A stretch of DNA of 18,967 nt from Rhodoferax sp. OV413 (GCA_945861195.1 CAMATS010000009.1:1-18967); one strand, 5' to 3'. Positions 8,301 to 15,593 are shown, numbered from the stretch's first letter. The notes: generated from the letters alone by a model not told the origin. A program made the numbers and translations.

Positions 8301-9323
8301 GAAGGCTATGGCGCTGCCCGGGTGGGTGACATCTACCGCCGGGCCGACGACCTGAGCCGCCAGTGCGCAGACCACGGCGCGCGCCTGCGCGTGCAATTTG
8401 GCCGCGCCGGCTACCTGTTTATGCGCGGCGAATTTGATCTGGCCCAATCGACGCTGACCGGTGCTGCTGAGTTGGTGCAACAGTCGAACGACCCCATGCG
8501 CCGGGTGCAGGCCGACTGGGCCATGGCCAACCTGCAGTTTCATCAGGGCCAACTCGCAGCAGCAGTGGCCCTGATGGACCGCTGCCTGGCCAGCTACGCC
8601 GCCCTCGAGCGGCGCAGCGCGCAGGTGCAAGACCCTGCCGTCATGAGCCTGGGCTATTCGGCCCTGGCGCAATGGAGCCTGGGCTTTGCCGACGATGCCC
8701 GGGCGCGCAGCCAACGTGCGCTGGCGCTGGCCAAGCAGCTCGAACACCCGCTTAGCCTGGGCGAGGCACAGGGGCTGGGCGCCATGTTGCACTGCTACCA
8801 AAATGACTACCCGGCCACCCTGGCCTGCGCCGAGCGCGCCATTCAGGTTTGCGAAGCCAGCGGCTTTGCGGTCTGGCTGGCCCATGCCCGCATCATGCAT
8901 GGCTGGGCCACAGCACACCTGGGCAGACCGCAGGACGGCCTGGCTGAAATAGTGGCCGCCTACGGGCTGTGGACCAGCACCGGCGCGGTCGTGACCTGCG
9001 CCTTTTATCTGGCCTTGCAAGCCCAGGCCCAAGCTCTTGCCGGGGCGCCGCAGCAGGGTCTCGTGCTGTTACAGCAAGCCTATGCCACCGCCACCCAACA
9101 CGGCGAGCGCTATTTCGAGCCCGAGCTCTGCCGGCTGCAAGGTGAACTGCTCATACACCTGCAGCACCCAGACAGGCTGCACAACCAAGACCAGGCACGA
9201 GACTGGTTTGAGCGAGCCCTTGCGGTGGCCCAAGACTTACAAATGCCAGCCTTTGCAACACGCGCCATGCACAGTCTCAGCGAGCTGGCCCCCGAGCCAG
9301 TTGCACAGGCGACCAGTTCATGA
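5346..9323 (+). CDS. CHAT-like / class III cyclase / STAND-type ATPase / TPR multidomain regulator
   Basis: The 1325-residue protein has four parts. (1) Residues 1-310 resemble a CHAT (caspase-like) domain: EIPWELAFD at 99-107 and DIVHC with H199; where the catalytic Cys is expected the sequence reads LIVEDTAE (225-232), so it looks inactive. (2) About 325-490 is a class III nucleotidyl cyclase: metal-ligand aspartates D333 (SYDLVEST) and D378 (GNDGVMCFFG) are kept, but the base-binding Lys is A374 and the transition-state Asn is H437 (GEPIHLAARL, with R441 kept). (3) About 510-900 is an AAA/STAND ATPase with Walker A GEAGIGKT (536-543), Walker B LVVED (662-666) and a winged-helix-like segment. 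(4) About 930-1320 is Ala/Leu-rich and TPR-like. No signal peptide is seen. ATG 5346 has AGGGA 9 bases upstream; an alternative TTG at 5319 is less likely. It is first in a coupled operon and is probably its sensor or regulator. Confidence 0.85.
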   Translation: MAFVIARPLNLLLSWGADQLNACLSDGHTLGRMGQLTVAPQLLSAASTEGWAALQGEPAEREHWGRVIFQQLFPPAIGQALSGSPGGLLQLQLSDALLEIPWELAFDGNSYLGQKYAVNRQLTRDKLPNPGLLRQARQRPGLKVLLVYEQTDTGRQQAYARALASRLAKLTGVSPLAMALPTHGFAALLRQTAGSDIVHCVASPDGLAHLPLPDMAALACPPQHLIVEDTAETALAGQGLQALHKLSRAASAAALDLLVHLPNAGAQNRVERMVDFYTAYAAGQALDLALRCWRQAPQASLLCYAAGSSGSALASASQSPGDHLRQITVLSYDLVESTKLLRRLGAERYSETLGRFHGQCAEAVRRWGGQANAAQGNDGVMCFFGMPVAHEDATAMALKAALAMVDAVSQLGLAVRIGVVTGPVVVSAGLPLGEPIHLAARLQALAKPGTIVVAESSRSMVQERFAFVPMGSMPTLKGFGQTDAAYTLVSEQPQVDTLSDRLHGGPCVGRQRELAQLDGAWARACGGTLATVDISGEAGIGKTRLVHEFMRRLQDAGAQVLELRCDPECTDSAFQPVLELLARRFGLKQADGPQDTRSKLALGLQCLPNAPALVDGLAHLLEQPSAATEAAAFNPPEKIRQQTLQALLLWLQTLARQAPLCLVVEDQQWLDPSSQELIGLLLRESTQLALLLLQTQRSGPAPAALSEPGASGALPEPERLELLGLSAADGRTLLAALCQGPEFSATNLAFFVERTDGVPLFIEETARTLLAQAHQAAQPGPGLQHGRLDAPLPVPGRVQDLLMARLDRLNSAKVVAQFGSVVGRRFSQALIEAVFADPFAPISVHSVVFHLEALVSAGVLRQSGLGSEISYEFRHALMQDAAYASLWERDRRLCHQATLQVLRNGWAAGQPEILARHSAAAGLPEAALGYWERAARLAIGRCAQVEASRHLEAALGQAELLADQPTQNSITLRLLLLQASQCIALEGYGAARVGDIYRRADDLSRQCADHGARLRVQFGRAGYLFMRGEFDLAQSTLTGAAELVQQSNDPMRRVQADWAMANLQFHQGQLAAAVALMDRCLASYAALERRSAQVQDPAVMSLGYSALAQWSLGFADDARARSQRALALAKQLEHPLSLGEAQGLGAMLHCYQNDYPATLACAERAIQVCEASGFAVWLAHARIMHGWATAHLGRPQDGLAEIVAAYGLWTSTGAVVTCAFYLALQAQAQALAGAPQQGLVLLQQAYATATQHGERYFEPELCRLQGELLIHLQHPDRLHNQDQARDWFERALAVAQDLQMPAFATRAMHSLSELAPEPVAQATSS
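6043..6074. repeat. Perfect 15-bp inverted repeat, 2-bp spacer, inside the regulator gene
   Basis: CAGCGCTTGCAGGCC (6043-6057), then AG, then its exact reverse complement (6060-6074). It lies at codons ~233-243, between the CHAT-like and cyclase domains, and would form a very stable RNA hairpin or DNA cruciform. No T-run follows, so it is not a simple terminator. Confidence 0.8.
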
Positions 9324-11767
9324 ACACAGCAGCCAAGATCACAGCGGCCCAGTGGCAAGCCAGCGCGGCGCTGTTTAGCAGCCTGTGCGATCCAGCGCAA
9401 CGCGCCCTGAGCTACCGCGCCCTCATCACCGCTGGCCGGCCGCTGCTGTTTGCCAGCCGTGCCAACGCCTGCTACCCCCCATCGATCACCGGCCCAGACC
9501 AATATGCGCAACACGCCTGGCTGATCACCCGCCGGCTTGATGCGGTCACAGCGCTACAGTCCAGCAGCAGCGCCGGTAGGCCAGCGGATTACAGCAACGC
9601 TGCTTTTGGCGCGCTGGGCCGCCACAACTTTATGCTGGGCATGGACGCCGAGCAGGGGCAGGGGCAAGACCATACCCGCCAGCGCGCTTTCGCCCAAGCC
9701 TGCCTGAGCGAAAAAAACAGCGGCGAAACCCACGCCCTGTGCACCATCAGCCTGCGCGCAGCGGCGGTTTTGCCGCTCAAAAAAGGCCAGTTTGATGGTG
9801 TGCAATTGGCCGAGCAGGCGGCCCTGCGATTTGTTGCCTGCTGGTTCGGCTTTGCCCAGTCTGACCTGCCGCTGCTGCAGGCCTGCACCCGAAAAGCCAG
9901 CCATGCCCTGAGCTACCAAACCTTCGCCCGCCACTTCGCGACCGACCCCCTGGCGATTGCCGACAACAGCGTCGCAATGGCCGCCCTGAGCCGACGCGCC
10001 GCCGAACTGATTGATTTGTTTGCCTACCAGCACACGGCGCAGCAGCGCGACGCCTTCAAGGCGCTTGCAACCGAGCTGCAAGAGCTGCGTGACTTTGAGC
10101 CTGAGCGGGTCTTTGAGCCCTGGCCCGCGCCAGCAGGGTACGCCGGCTCAGGTAGCGCCAGCACTCACAGCGGTCCCACGCCAGAGCGGCCGCTGAGCGC
10201 TTTTGAGCCGGTCATGCGCCGCATGTCAGGCCTGCTGAAAACCGGGCAAAGCCCCTATGGCGGCACCGACTTGGCCAACCTGGTCACCGGGCTGATCGCG
10301 GGTACCGTGGGCAATGTGGTGAGCAGCGTTGCCCTGGCACTGCGCTGCCTGTTTGCCGATGACCAGCGGCTGCAGGCGGCCATCGCCGCTGCTGGCCAAG
10401 ATTGGCTGGCCCATGGCCACCGGGCCGGTCCTGATGCCGCCCTGACACCCTTTATTTGGGAGGCGCTGCGGCTCGATCCCCCGGTTGCCTTTTTGCCGCG
10501 TCGCAGCACCCGGGCCATCACCCTGAACGGGGTGCCGATTGCGCCGGGCAGCGAGCTGCTGATCGCAGTCGGTGCAGCCACCCGCGATCACCCCGCTTGG
10601 GATGATGCCGACTGCTTCAAGCCCGAGCGCTATGCGAGGCCCGGCCAAGCCGGTACGCCCGCCCATGATCCGCTGATCTTTGGCGGCGAACCCGACGACC
10701 CGGCCACCGGTCGCTCCAGCTCTTTTTTGCACCAGTGCATTGGCCAGCATGTGGCTATGCCGCTGCTCACCCACATCGTGCGCCAGATGCTGCTGCTGCC
10801 CGGGCTGGCCGAGGCCATCAACCCGCGCGACGGCAAACCCCTGGGCCTGAGCCAGCAATGGGCCTACCACTGCCTGAGCTATCCGCTGGTCTACCACCGC
10901 CATGCCTTGTTGCGCCACTCTGCCCTGCTGCTTTTGATGGACCTTCAAAGCCCAAGCCAATCACACGCCCAGGCCCTGCTCGAGCAGCAGCAAAAAATCC
11001 TGCTGGATGCCTTGCAACAGTCCGGCTGCGTGCACTTTGCAGCTGTGCTGCTGCTCAACAACAACACCCAACTGGCCCTGTTCGCCTTCATCGACCAAGA
11101 CATCAACAACCACCTGCCGCAGCTGGCCCAAGCGCTTGGGCCGGTGCTCTCGCCCTTGCTGGCGCATATCCGCCACGCGCCGCCGCTGCCGGTGGCGCAG
11201 CATCCCTGGGAATTCGAGCAGGCGCTGCGCCGCTTCAACCTCACGCCCGTGGGCGATTACGTCTTTTGTGCCTACCCCAATGCCAGCCTGGCGATGGTGC
11301 AGCAGGAGTTTGGCCACCAAGCAGCGCGGCTGGGGCCGGCGCAGCACCCGCTGCTTGTCAGCATGCCCATCAAAGCGCCGGTGGGCGAGCATTCCCAACA
11401 GCTCAAACAGGTCATCCAGTACGGCGCGCCGCGCATCGAGAAAATGCTGCGCGAATCCCGCCATGTGCACTTTGCCTGCTTTGTGCTGCTCAACGGGGAC
11501 AGCGAGCTCATGCTGTTCACCGTCTTTGACCGCGGCTTTGAGCCCTATGTGGAGCATTTCGCGCTGCAGGTGGGCTCGCTGTTTGACCGCCTGTTTGAGC
11601 ACATGCTGCACGCCCCGCCTGTGCCGGTGGATGAATTTCCGCAGGATTTCGTCGAGCTGATCCGCCGCTTTGACCGCTCGCCCGAGGCCTCCTTGTTCTT
11701 CAGCGCCCAGGCCAATGCCGAGGCGGCACAGATCCAGCGCGCCTTCACCCGCAAGGCCTGGCCATGA
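9320..11767 (+). CDS. Cytochrome P450 fused to a tandem pair of ~115-residue domains
   Basis: The 815-residue protein has a P450 core (about 1-530): I-helix-like LIAGTVGN (325-332), K-helix ExxR as E381-ALR384, FKPERY, and haem-thiolate C473 in SSSFLHQCIGQHVA. The core departs from ordinary monooxygenases. The I-helix acid/Thr pair of AGxxT is V330/G331, and the haem loop lacks the usual Phe and both Gly, keeping H471, C473 and G475. P450s lacking the acid/alcohol pair include CYP74-type and prostacyclin/thromboxane-synthase-type enzymes that rearrange hydroperoxides without a reductase. After ~545 come two copies of a domain, each with VHFA (571, 716), a hydrophobic strand ending LF, APPxPV and RRF, ~145 residues apart; I do not recognise a named family. 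No redox partner gene is nearby. It overlaps both neighbours by 4 bp, suggesting a complex with the peroxidase. Confidence 0.85.
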   Translation: MNTAAKITAAQWQASAALFSSLCDPAQRALSYRALITAGRPLLFASRANACYPPSITGPDQYAQHAWLITRRLDAVTALQSSSSAGRPADYSNAAFGALGRHNFMLGMDAEQGQGQDHTRQRAFAQACLSEKNSGETHALCTISLRAAAVLPLKKGQFDGVQLAEQAALRFVACWFGFAQSDLPLLQACTRKASHALSYQTFARHFATDPLAIADNSVAMAALSRRAAELIDLFAYQHTAQQRDAFKALATELQELRDFEPERVFEPWPAPAGYAGSGSASTHSGPTPERPLSAFEPVMRRMSGLLKTGQSPYGGTDLANLVTGLIAGTVGNVVSSVALALRCLFADDQRLQAAIAAAGQDWLAHGHRAGPDAALTPFIWEALRLDPPVAFLPRRSTRAITLNGVPIAPGSELLIAVGAATRDHPAWDDADCFKPERYARPGQAGTPAHDPLIFGGEPDDPATGRSSSFLHQCIGQHVAMPLLTHIVRQMLLLPGLAEAINPRDGKPLGLSQQWAYHCLSYPLVYHRHALLRHSALLLLMDLQSPSQSHAQALLEQQQKILLDALQQSGCVHFAAVLLLNNNTQLALFAFIDQDINNHLPQLAQALGPVLSPLLAHIRHAPPLPVAQHPWEFEQALRRFNLTPVGDYVFCAYPNASLAMVQQEFGHQAARLGPAQHPLLVSMPIKAPVGEHSQQLKQVIQYGAPRIEKMLRESRHVHFACFVLLNGDSELMLFTVFDRGFEPYVEHFALQVGSLFDRLFEHMLHAPPVPVDEFPQDFVELIRRFDRSPEASLFFSAQANAEAAQIQRAFTRKAWP

Positions 11768-13353
11768 GCGCAAACACCGCTCAGGGCACAGGGGCACGCG
11801 CCAATATCCAGAAACTGATCACCAGCGGTTTTCGCTTTGAGCACAGCCGCCACCTGATCCTGACCCTGAGCGAACCGGTTCAGGCCAGGCAGTTCTTGGC
11901 TGCGCTGGCCCAGGACGGCTGGCTGGTCCCGGCCCATGAAGACTGGGCCGGCGCGGGCGGGGCCGAACGACTGGCGCAACGCTTTGCCGGTGGGCGCTGC
12001 CCGCTGAGCCTGGGCATCACCTTCAACGGGCTACTCGGGCTGGGGCTCGATGCACGCAAGCTCGACCTGCTGCGCGCCAAAGCGCCGGCTTTTGTGCAAG
12101 GCGCCCATGGCCGCGCCCAGGCCCATCTCGGCGATACCGACGGCAGCCAGCCAGCCCTGTGGGAGGCGAGTTTTCAGCCCGCCGCCGCCGACCTGTTGCT
12201 GGTGTTGCATGCCAACACCGCAGCGCAGCTTGAGCAGGCCCAACAGCGGCTCAGCGAAGTGCCGGGCAGCACTGGCTGGCATGGCTGGCATGACCACTGG
12301 GCAGCCCATGACGGCGCACACCTCGGCACCGACCCTCAGCAACGGCGGCTGCACTTCAATCTGCTCGATGGCCTGTCGCAGCCTGTCATCCTGCCCGAGC
12401 CGCCAGGCCCGGCTGACCGACCCGACAACAGCCGCAACTGCCACCGCCTGGGCGAATTCGTGCTGGGATACCGAGACAACGCGGGGGTCAACTCCTGGCG
12501 GCTGGCGGCAGAGCGCCCGGCTGCCAGCGGGCTGCCAATCGCCCAGCAATCGGCCGAATTGGCGGCCTTTTTCAAAGACAGCAGCTTTGCCGCCTTTCGC
12601 AAAATAGCGCAGGACGAGTCTGCCTTTGCCGAGTTTGTGCAGCGCCAGGCTCAGGCCATCCAGGGCCGCTTCACGCTGGCGCAAGCGCAGGCGTTTGTGC
12701 GGGCCAAACTGGTCGGGCGCTGGGACGACGGTCAGGTGGTGCAGCCAGCCGATGCACTGGGCGCCCAGCCCGGCGCAGCGGTAGCCCGAGAACACTTTGA
12801 CTATTCGCAAGACCAGGCCGGCCTGGGCTGCCCGTTTGGCGCCCATATCCGTCGCATGAACCCGCGCGACGACCCGGTGGTGCCCTTTCGGCGCAGGCCA
12901 ATTTTGCGCCGCGGCATGCCCTATGGGCCGCGCATCGAAGGCAGCGATGGCGCACCAAGCAGCACAAACACCAGCACCAGCACCAGCACCAGCACCAGCA
13001 CCAGCACCGGCACCACCGCAGCCCCAACCGCGCCCGAGCGGGGTCTGCTGGGCCTGTTTTTCTGCGCCAATCTGGAGCAGCAGTTTGAGCACCTGCTCGG
13101 CCAGTGGGCCAACGACACCCCGATGGGGCCCGACAACCGCGGCAACGCCCGTGACCCACTCATTGGCAACAACCTGCCAGACCACCACACCTACCACATA
13201 CCCATGGGCCAGGACAGCGCTTTGCAGCTGCGCGGTCTGCTGCCCTTTGTGACAACCAAAGGTACCTTATATACCTGGTTTCCAGGGCTCTCGGCCATCG
13301 CACAATTGGCCCAGCCAGACCCAAACCAGACCCTCATCGCCAGTGGGCCATGA
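11764..13353 (+). CDS. DyP-type haem peroxidase
   Basis: The 529-residue protein matches the DyP family over its length. Proximal haem ligand H361 lies in CPFGAHIRRMNPRD. Distal D202 is in LLDGLSQP, the DyP GxxDG motif, whose first Gly is Asn here (NLLDG). Distal arginine is probably R382 in RRPILRRGMPYG, 21 residues after the His as in Bjerkandera DyP (H308, R329). GLLGLFFCANLEQQFEHLLGQW and the C-terminal TKGTLYTWFPGLSAI are also family hallmarks. DyPs oxidise substrates with peroxide and some fungal relatives act on lipids or carotenoids. No Tat or Sec signal is present, so it should be cytoplasmic or membrane-recruited. A Ser-Thr repeat (about residues 399-416) sits in a loop after the distal Arg. 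It overlaps the P450 stop and the patatin start by 4 bp each. Confidence 0.92.
   Translation: MSANTAQGTGARANIQKLITSGFRFEHSRHLILTLSEPVQARQFLAALAQDGWLVPAHEDWAGAGGAERLAQRFAGGRCPLSLGITFNGLLGLGLDARKLDLLRAKAPAFVQGAHGRAQAHLGDTDGSQPALWEASFQPAAADLLLVLHANTAAQLEQAQQRLSEVPGSTGWHGWHDHWAAHDGAHLGTDPQQRRLHFNLLDGLSQPVILPEPPGPADRPDNSRNCHRLGEFVLGYRDNAGVNSWRLAAERPAASGLPIAQQSAELAAFFKDSSFAAFRKIAQDESAFAEFVQRQAQAIQGRFTLAQAQAFVRAKLVGRWDDGQVVQPADALGAQPGAAVAREHFDYSQDQAGLGCPFGAHIRRMNPRDDPVVPFRRRPILRRGMPYGPRIEGSDGAPSSTNTSTSTSTSTSTSTGTTAAPTAPERGLLGLFFCANLEQQFEHLLGQWANDTPMGPDNRGNARDPLIGNNLPDHHTYHIPMGQDSALQLRGLLPFVTTKGTLYTWFPGLSAIAQLAQPDPNQTLIASGP
12969..13010 (+). repeat. CACCAG hexanucleotide microsatellite in the DyP gene
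   Basis: Six perfect CACCAG copies (12969-13004) and a seventh degenerate CACCGG encode an alternating Ser-Thr linker. Gain or loss of units keeps the frame, changing linker length by two residues per unit. Confidence 0.95.
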
Positions 13354-15338
13354 GCGCGCCAAGCACCACGCCACGTGTGGGCCCCCTGCCGCTGGCCGCA
13401 GATGATCAGCCGCCACCCGGTCGTTACTGCGATCTGGTGATGAAAGGCGGCGTTACGGACGGCGTGGTCTACCCCTGGGCCATCCTGGAGCTCGCGCGCC
13501 AATACCGTTTTCAAAGCATAGGCGGCACCTCAGTGGGCGCCGTGGCTGCGGCCCTGACGGCTGCCAGCGAGTACAGCCGCCGCTACGGCTCACTCAAAGG
13601 CTTTAACCAGGTGCTGCTCGAAGTCCCGCAGGAACTGGCAAAGGCGCACAGCAGCGGCGGCACCAGGCTGCGCTCGCTGTTCCAGCCCGTAGCCGGTGCG
13701 CGGGCCCTGCTGGAGCTGCTGATCGCAGCTGCCAGCGGCGCACCCGGCTGGCGGGCTATAGGCAGCGCGCTGGCCGCCAATTACCTGCCCTGGCCGAGCC
13801 TGTGTTTGCCGCTGGCCATCGGCCTCGCCGCCCTGGGTGCAGTGGGCGCTCTGGCCAGCCTTGCGGGCTTGGCAGCAGCTGGCCTGCTGCCCTTGCTGCA
13901 GGCGGCCCTGTCAGCCTGGGCCTGGGTGAGCTTGCCAAGCAGCTTGGCATGGACTGCTTCCTCGGCTTTGGCCCTGCTGGGCGCGAGCCTGTTGCTGTGC
14001 CCGCTGCTGCCACTGCTGCTGCTGGGCACCATCTCGGTTCTACTGGCGCGAGACCTGCGCGAGCACCTGGGCGGCCAGGGCATGGGCCTGTGCACCGGTT
14101 TGGGCCAGCCCGGCGGGCTTGAGGGCTTCACCGACTGGCTGCACCAAGGCATACAAGCAGCCTCGGGCCGGCCCCTGAGCCAGCCGCTCACCTTTCGCGA
14201 TCTGTGGCACGCCCCGGGCGGGCCCGACCCGCGCCCCCAAGGCAGCGGCCTACAGGAGCGGCCCAGGTCAATCGACTTGCAGATGATGAGTACCAACCTC
14301 ACCCAGGGCCGGGCCTGCGGCTTCCCGCTGAGCCAAGACTCCGGCGCATTGTTTTTTCGTGAGCAAGAGTTTGCCGCCTACTTCCCACCGGAGATCCTGC
14401 AGCACCTGTGCCGCTGCTCGCCGCTGCAGACCACCCACCCCGATTGGGGTCTGCGCGCCCTGCCCCAGGGGGAGTTACCCGTGGTGGTGGCGGCGCGGCT
14501 GAGCCTGAGCTTTCCTGTTTTGTTCAAGGCCCTGCCACTCTGGTCGCTGACTGAGGGCGGCGCCCCCTACCGCTGCTGGTTCTCGGACGGGGGCATTTGC
14601 GCCAATTTTCCGATCCACCTGTTTGACGCCCTGCTGCCGCGCTGGCCCACCTTTGGCATCAGCCTGGTAGACCAAAAATGGCCCGGCGGTCCAGACCTAT
14701 GGATCGTCCCAGCCTGCAAAGACCTGCCCGAGCAGCCGCACCCACCCACGCCGCCGGGGCCCACTGCGCCGGCCTGGGGCCACTTGCTCGATTTTTTGAG
14801 CCAGATTCTGACCACCGCCCGCAAGTGGAACGACAACGCCAGCGTACGCCTGCCCGGCGTGCGCGAGCGGGTGGTGAACATCTACCTTGACCCCCAGCAA
14901 TACAAGGGCGGGCTCAACCTGAATCTGGGTGGGACAGACATCTTGCAACTGGCCGCCAAAGGCCAGGCCGCCGGGCAGTTGCTGGTGGACCAGTTTTTGG
15001 TTCGGCCCGAGCCGGCCGCTGTGCTTGCCAGCGAGCCATCCCAGCACTGGCATGCGCACCGCTGGCTGCGCTTCACGACCTTTGTCAACGCCCTACAAGT
15101 CAAAATAGCCGGATTTCAACGGTCGGCTACACAAGCTGTGCACGCCCAGCCCCTGGCCCACATGCGCAGCCAAATTCAGGCCCAGGCCCGACTGACACCC
15201 GCGCAATCTCAGGCCCTGGCCGAAGCACAGACCGCGCTCGAGCAGCTCGAGCACAGCCTAAACCCAAGCACAGCGCTGGTGCAACAACCCGCCAAGCCCC
15301 GCCCCCAAGCCGAGTTGCGCCTGCGCGCACCGCTGTAA
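13350..15338 (+). CDS. Patatin-like phospholipase with an internal membrane segment
   Basis: The 662-residue protein has the patatin catalytic elements: oxyanion loop KGGVTDG (32-38), nucleophile elbow GGTSVG with S61, and catalytic D413 in SDGGICANFP. Patatins are Ser-Asp acyl hydrolases releasing fatty acids from phospholipids. Between the Ser and Asp, residues ~148-235 form a long Leu/Ala-rich hydrophobic block, probably two to four transmembrane helices, not part of a standard patatin fold, so the enzyme is probably an integral membrane protein. There is no N-terminal signal peptide. The C-terminal ~100 residues are Gln/Ala-rich and may be helical or coiled. The start overlaps the DyP stop as ATGA (13350-13353). 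As last gene of the operon it would supply free fatty acids to the two haem enzymes; this link is inference. Confidence 0.9.
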   Translation: MSAPSTTPRVGPLPLAADDQPPPGRYCDLVMKGGVTDGVVYPWAILELARQYRFQSIGGTSVGAVAAALTAASEYSRRYGSLKGFNQVLLEVPQELAKAHSSGGTRLRSLFQPVAGARALLELLIAAASGAPGWRAIGSALAANYLPWPSLCLPLAIGLAALGAVGALASLAGLAAAGLLPLLQAALSAWAWVSLPSSLAWTASSALALLGASLLLCPLLPLLLLGTISVLLARDLREHLGGQGMGLCTGLGQPGGLEGFTDWLHQGIQAASGRPLSQPLTFRDLWHAPGGPDPRPQGSGLQERPRSIDLQMMSTNLTQGRACGFPLSQDSGALFFREQEFAAYFPPEILQHLCRCSPLQTTHPDWGLRALPQGELPVVVAARLSLSFPVLFKALPLWSLTEGGAPYRCWFSDGGICANFPIHLFDALLPRWPTFGISLVDQKWPGGPDLWIVPACKDLPEQPHPPTPPGPTAPAWGHLLDFLSQILTTARKWNDNASVRLPGVRERVVNIYLDPQQYKGGLNLNLGGTDILQLAAKGQAAGQLLVDQFLVRPEPAAVLASEPSQHWHAHRWLRFTTFVNALQVKIAGFQRSATQAVHAQPLAHMRSQIQAQARLTPAQSQALAEAQTALEQLEHSLNPSTALVQQPAKPRPQAELRLRAPL

Positions 15339-15472
15339 GCCGCACCTGCTGAACAGGTTTGCGCCAGTCCGGGCAACACACCCTCAGCCCCAGCGCCGAT
15401 CGCACGCAGCAGCCAGCCAAGAACCCGCGTAAAGTTAGCGCAAACAGCCCGTATAAACCTGCAGCGCCCGGC

Positions 15473-15478
15473 TATACT
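15473..15478 (+). promoter_or_regulatory. Possible -10 box of the tRNA-Met promoter
   Basis: TATACT lies 38 bases upstream of the tRNA 5' end, a plausible distance with a short leader. A second AT-rich hexamer TATAAA occurs at 15452-15457. No clear -35 is seen for either. The rest of 15339-15516 holds nothing else recognisable apart from a weak 5-bp hairpin at 15344-15358. Confidence 0.4.
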
Positions 15479-15516
15479 CACTGCCGCAAAAGCGCTTCAA
15501 ACAGCGCCCAAGCAAT

Positions 15517-15593
15517 GGCGCTTTAGCTCAGTCGGTTAGAGCGATGGAATCATAATCCACAGGTCCGCGGTTCGAATCCGTGAAGCGCCACCA
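15517..15593 (+). tRNA. tRNA-Met (anticodon CAT)
   Basis: The 77-nt cloverleaf includes an encoded CCA end. Acceptor stem GGCGCTT (15517-15523) pairs with AAGCGCC (15583-15589); D arm GCTC/GAGC; anticodon arm TGGA-ATCATAA-TCCA with CAT; T arm CGCGG-TTCGAAT-CCGTG with one G-U pair. The first base can pair with base 72, unlike initiator tRNA, so this is an elongator. A CAT anticodon could also mean tRNA-Ile2 (lysidine-modified), but the GGAATCATAATCC arm resembles betaproteobacterial tRNA-Met. Confidence 0.93.

Noticed and set aside
7623..9032. 469-codon open frame on the minus strand opposite the regulator gene
   Set aside because: It is a shadow of strong codon bias in a GC-rich gene; it has no recognisable motifs, no Shine-Dalgarno and fully overlaps a clearly real coding region.
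12031..13197. 388-codon minus-strand open frame opposite the DyP gene
   Set aside because: Antisense to a well-supported peroxidase; its Gly-Ala repeat is just the complement of the Ser-Thr microsatellite.
15344..15358. Terminator after the patatin gene
   Set aside because: ACCTG/CAGGT gives only 5 bp followed by TTTG, too weak to call.
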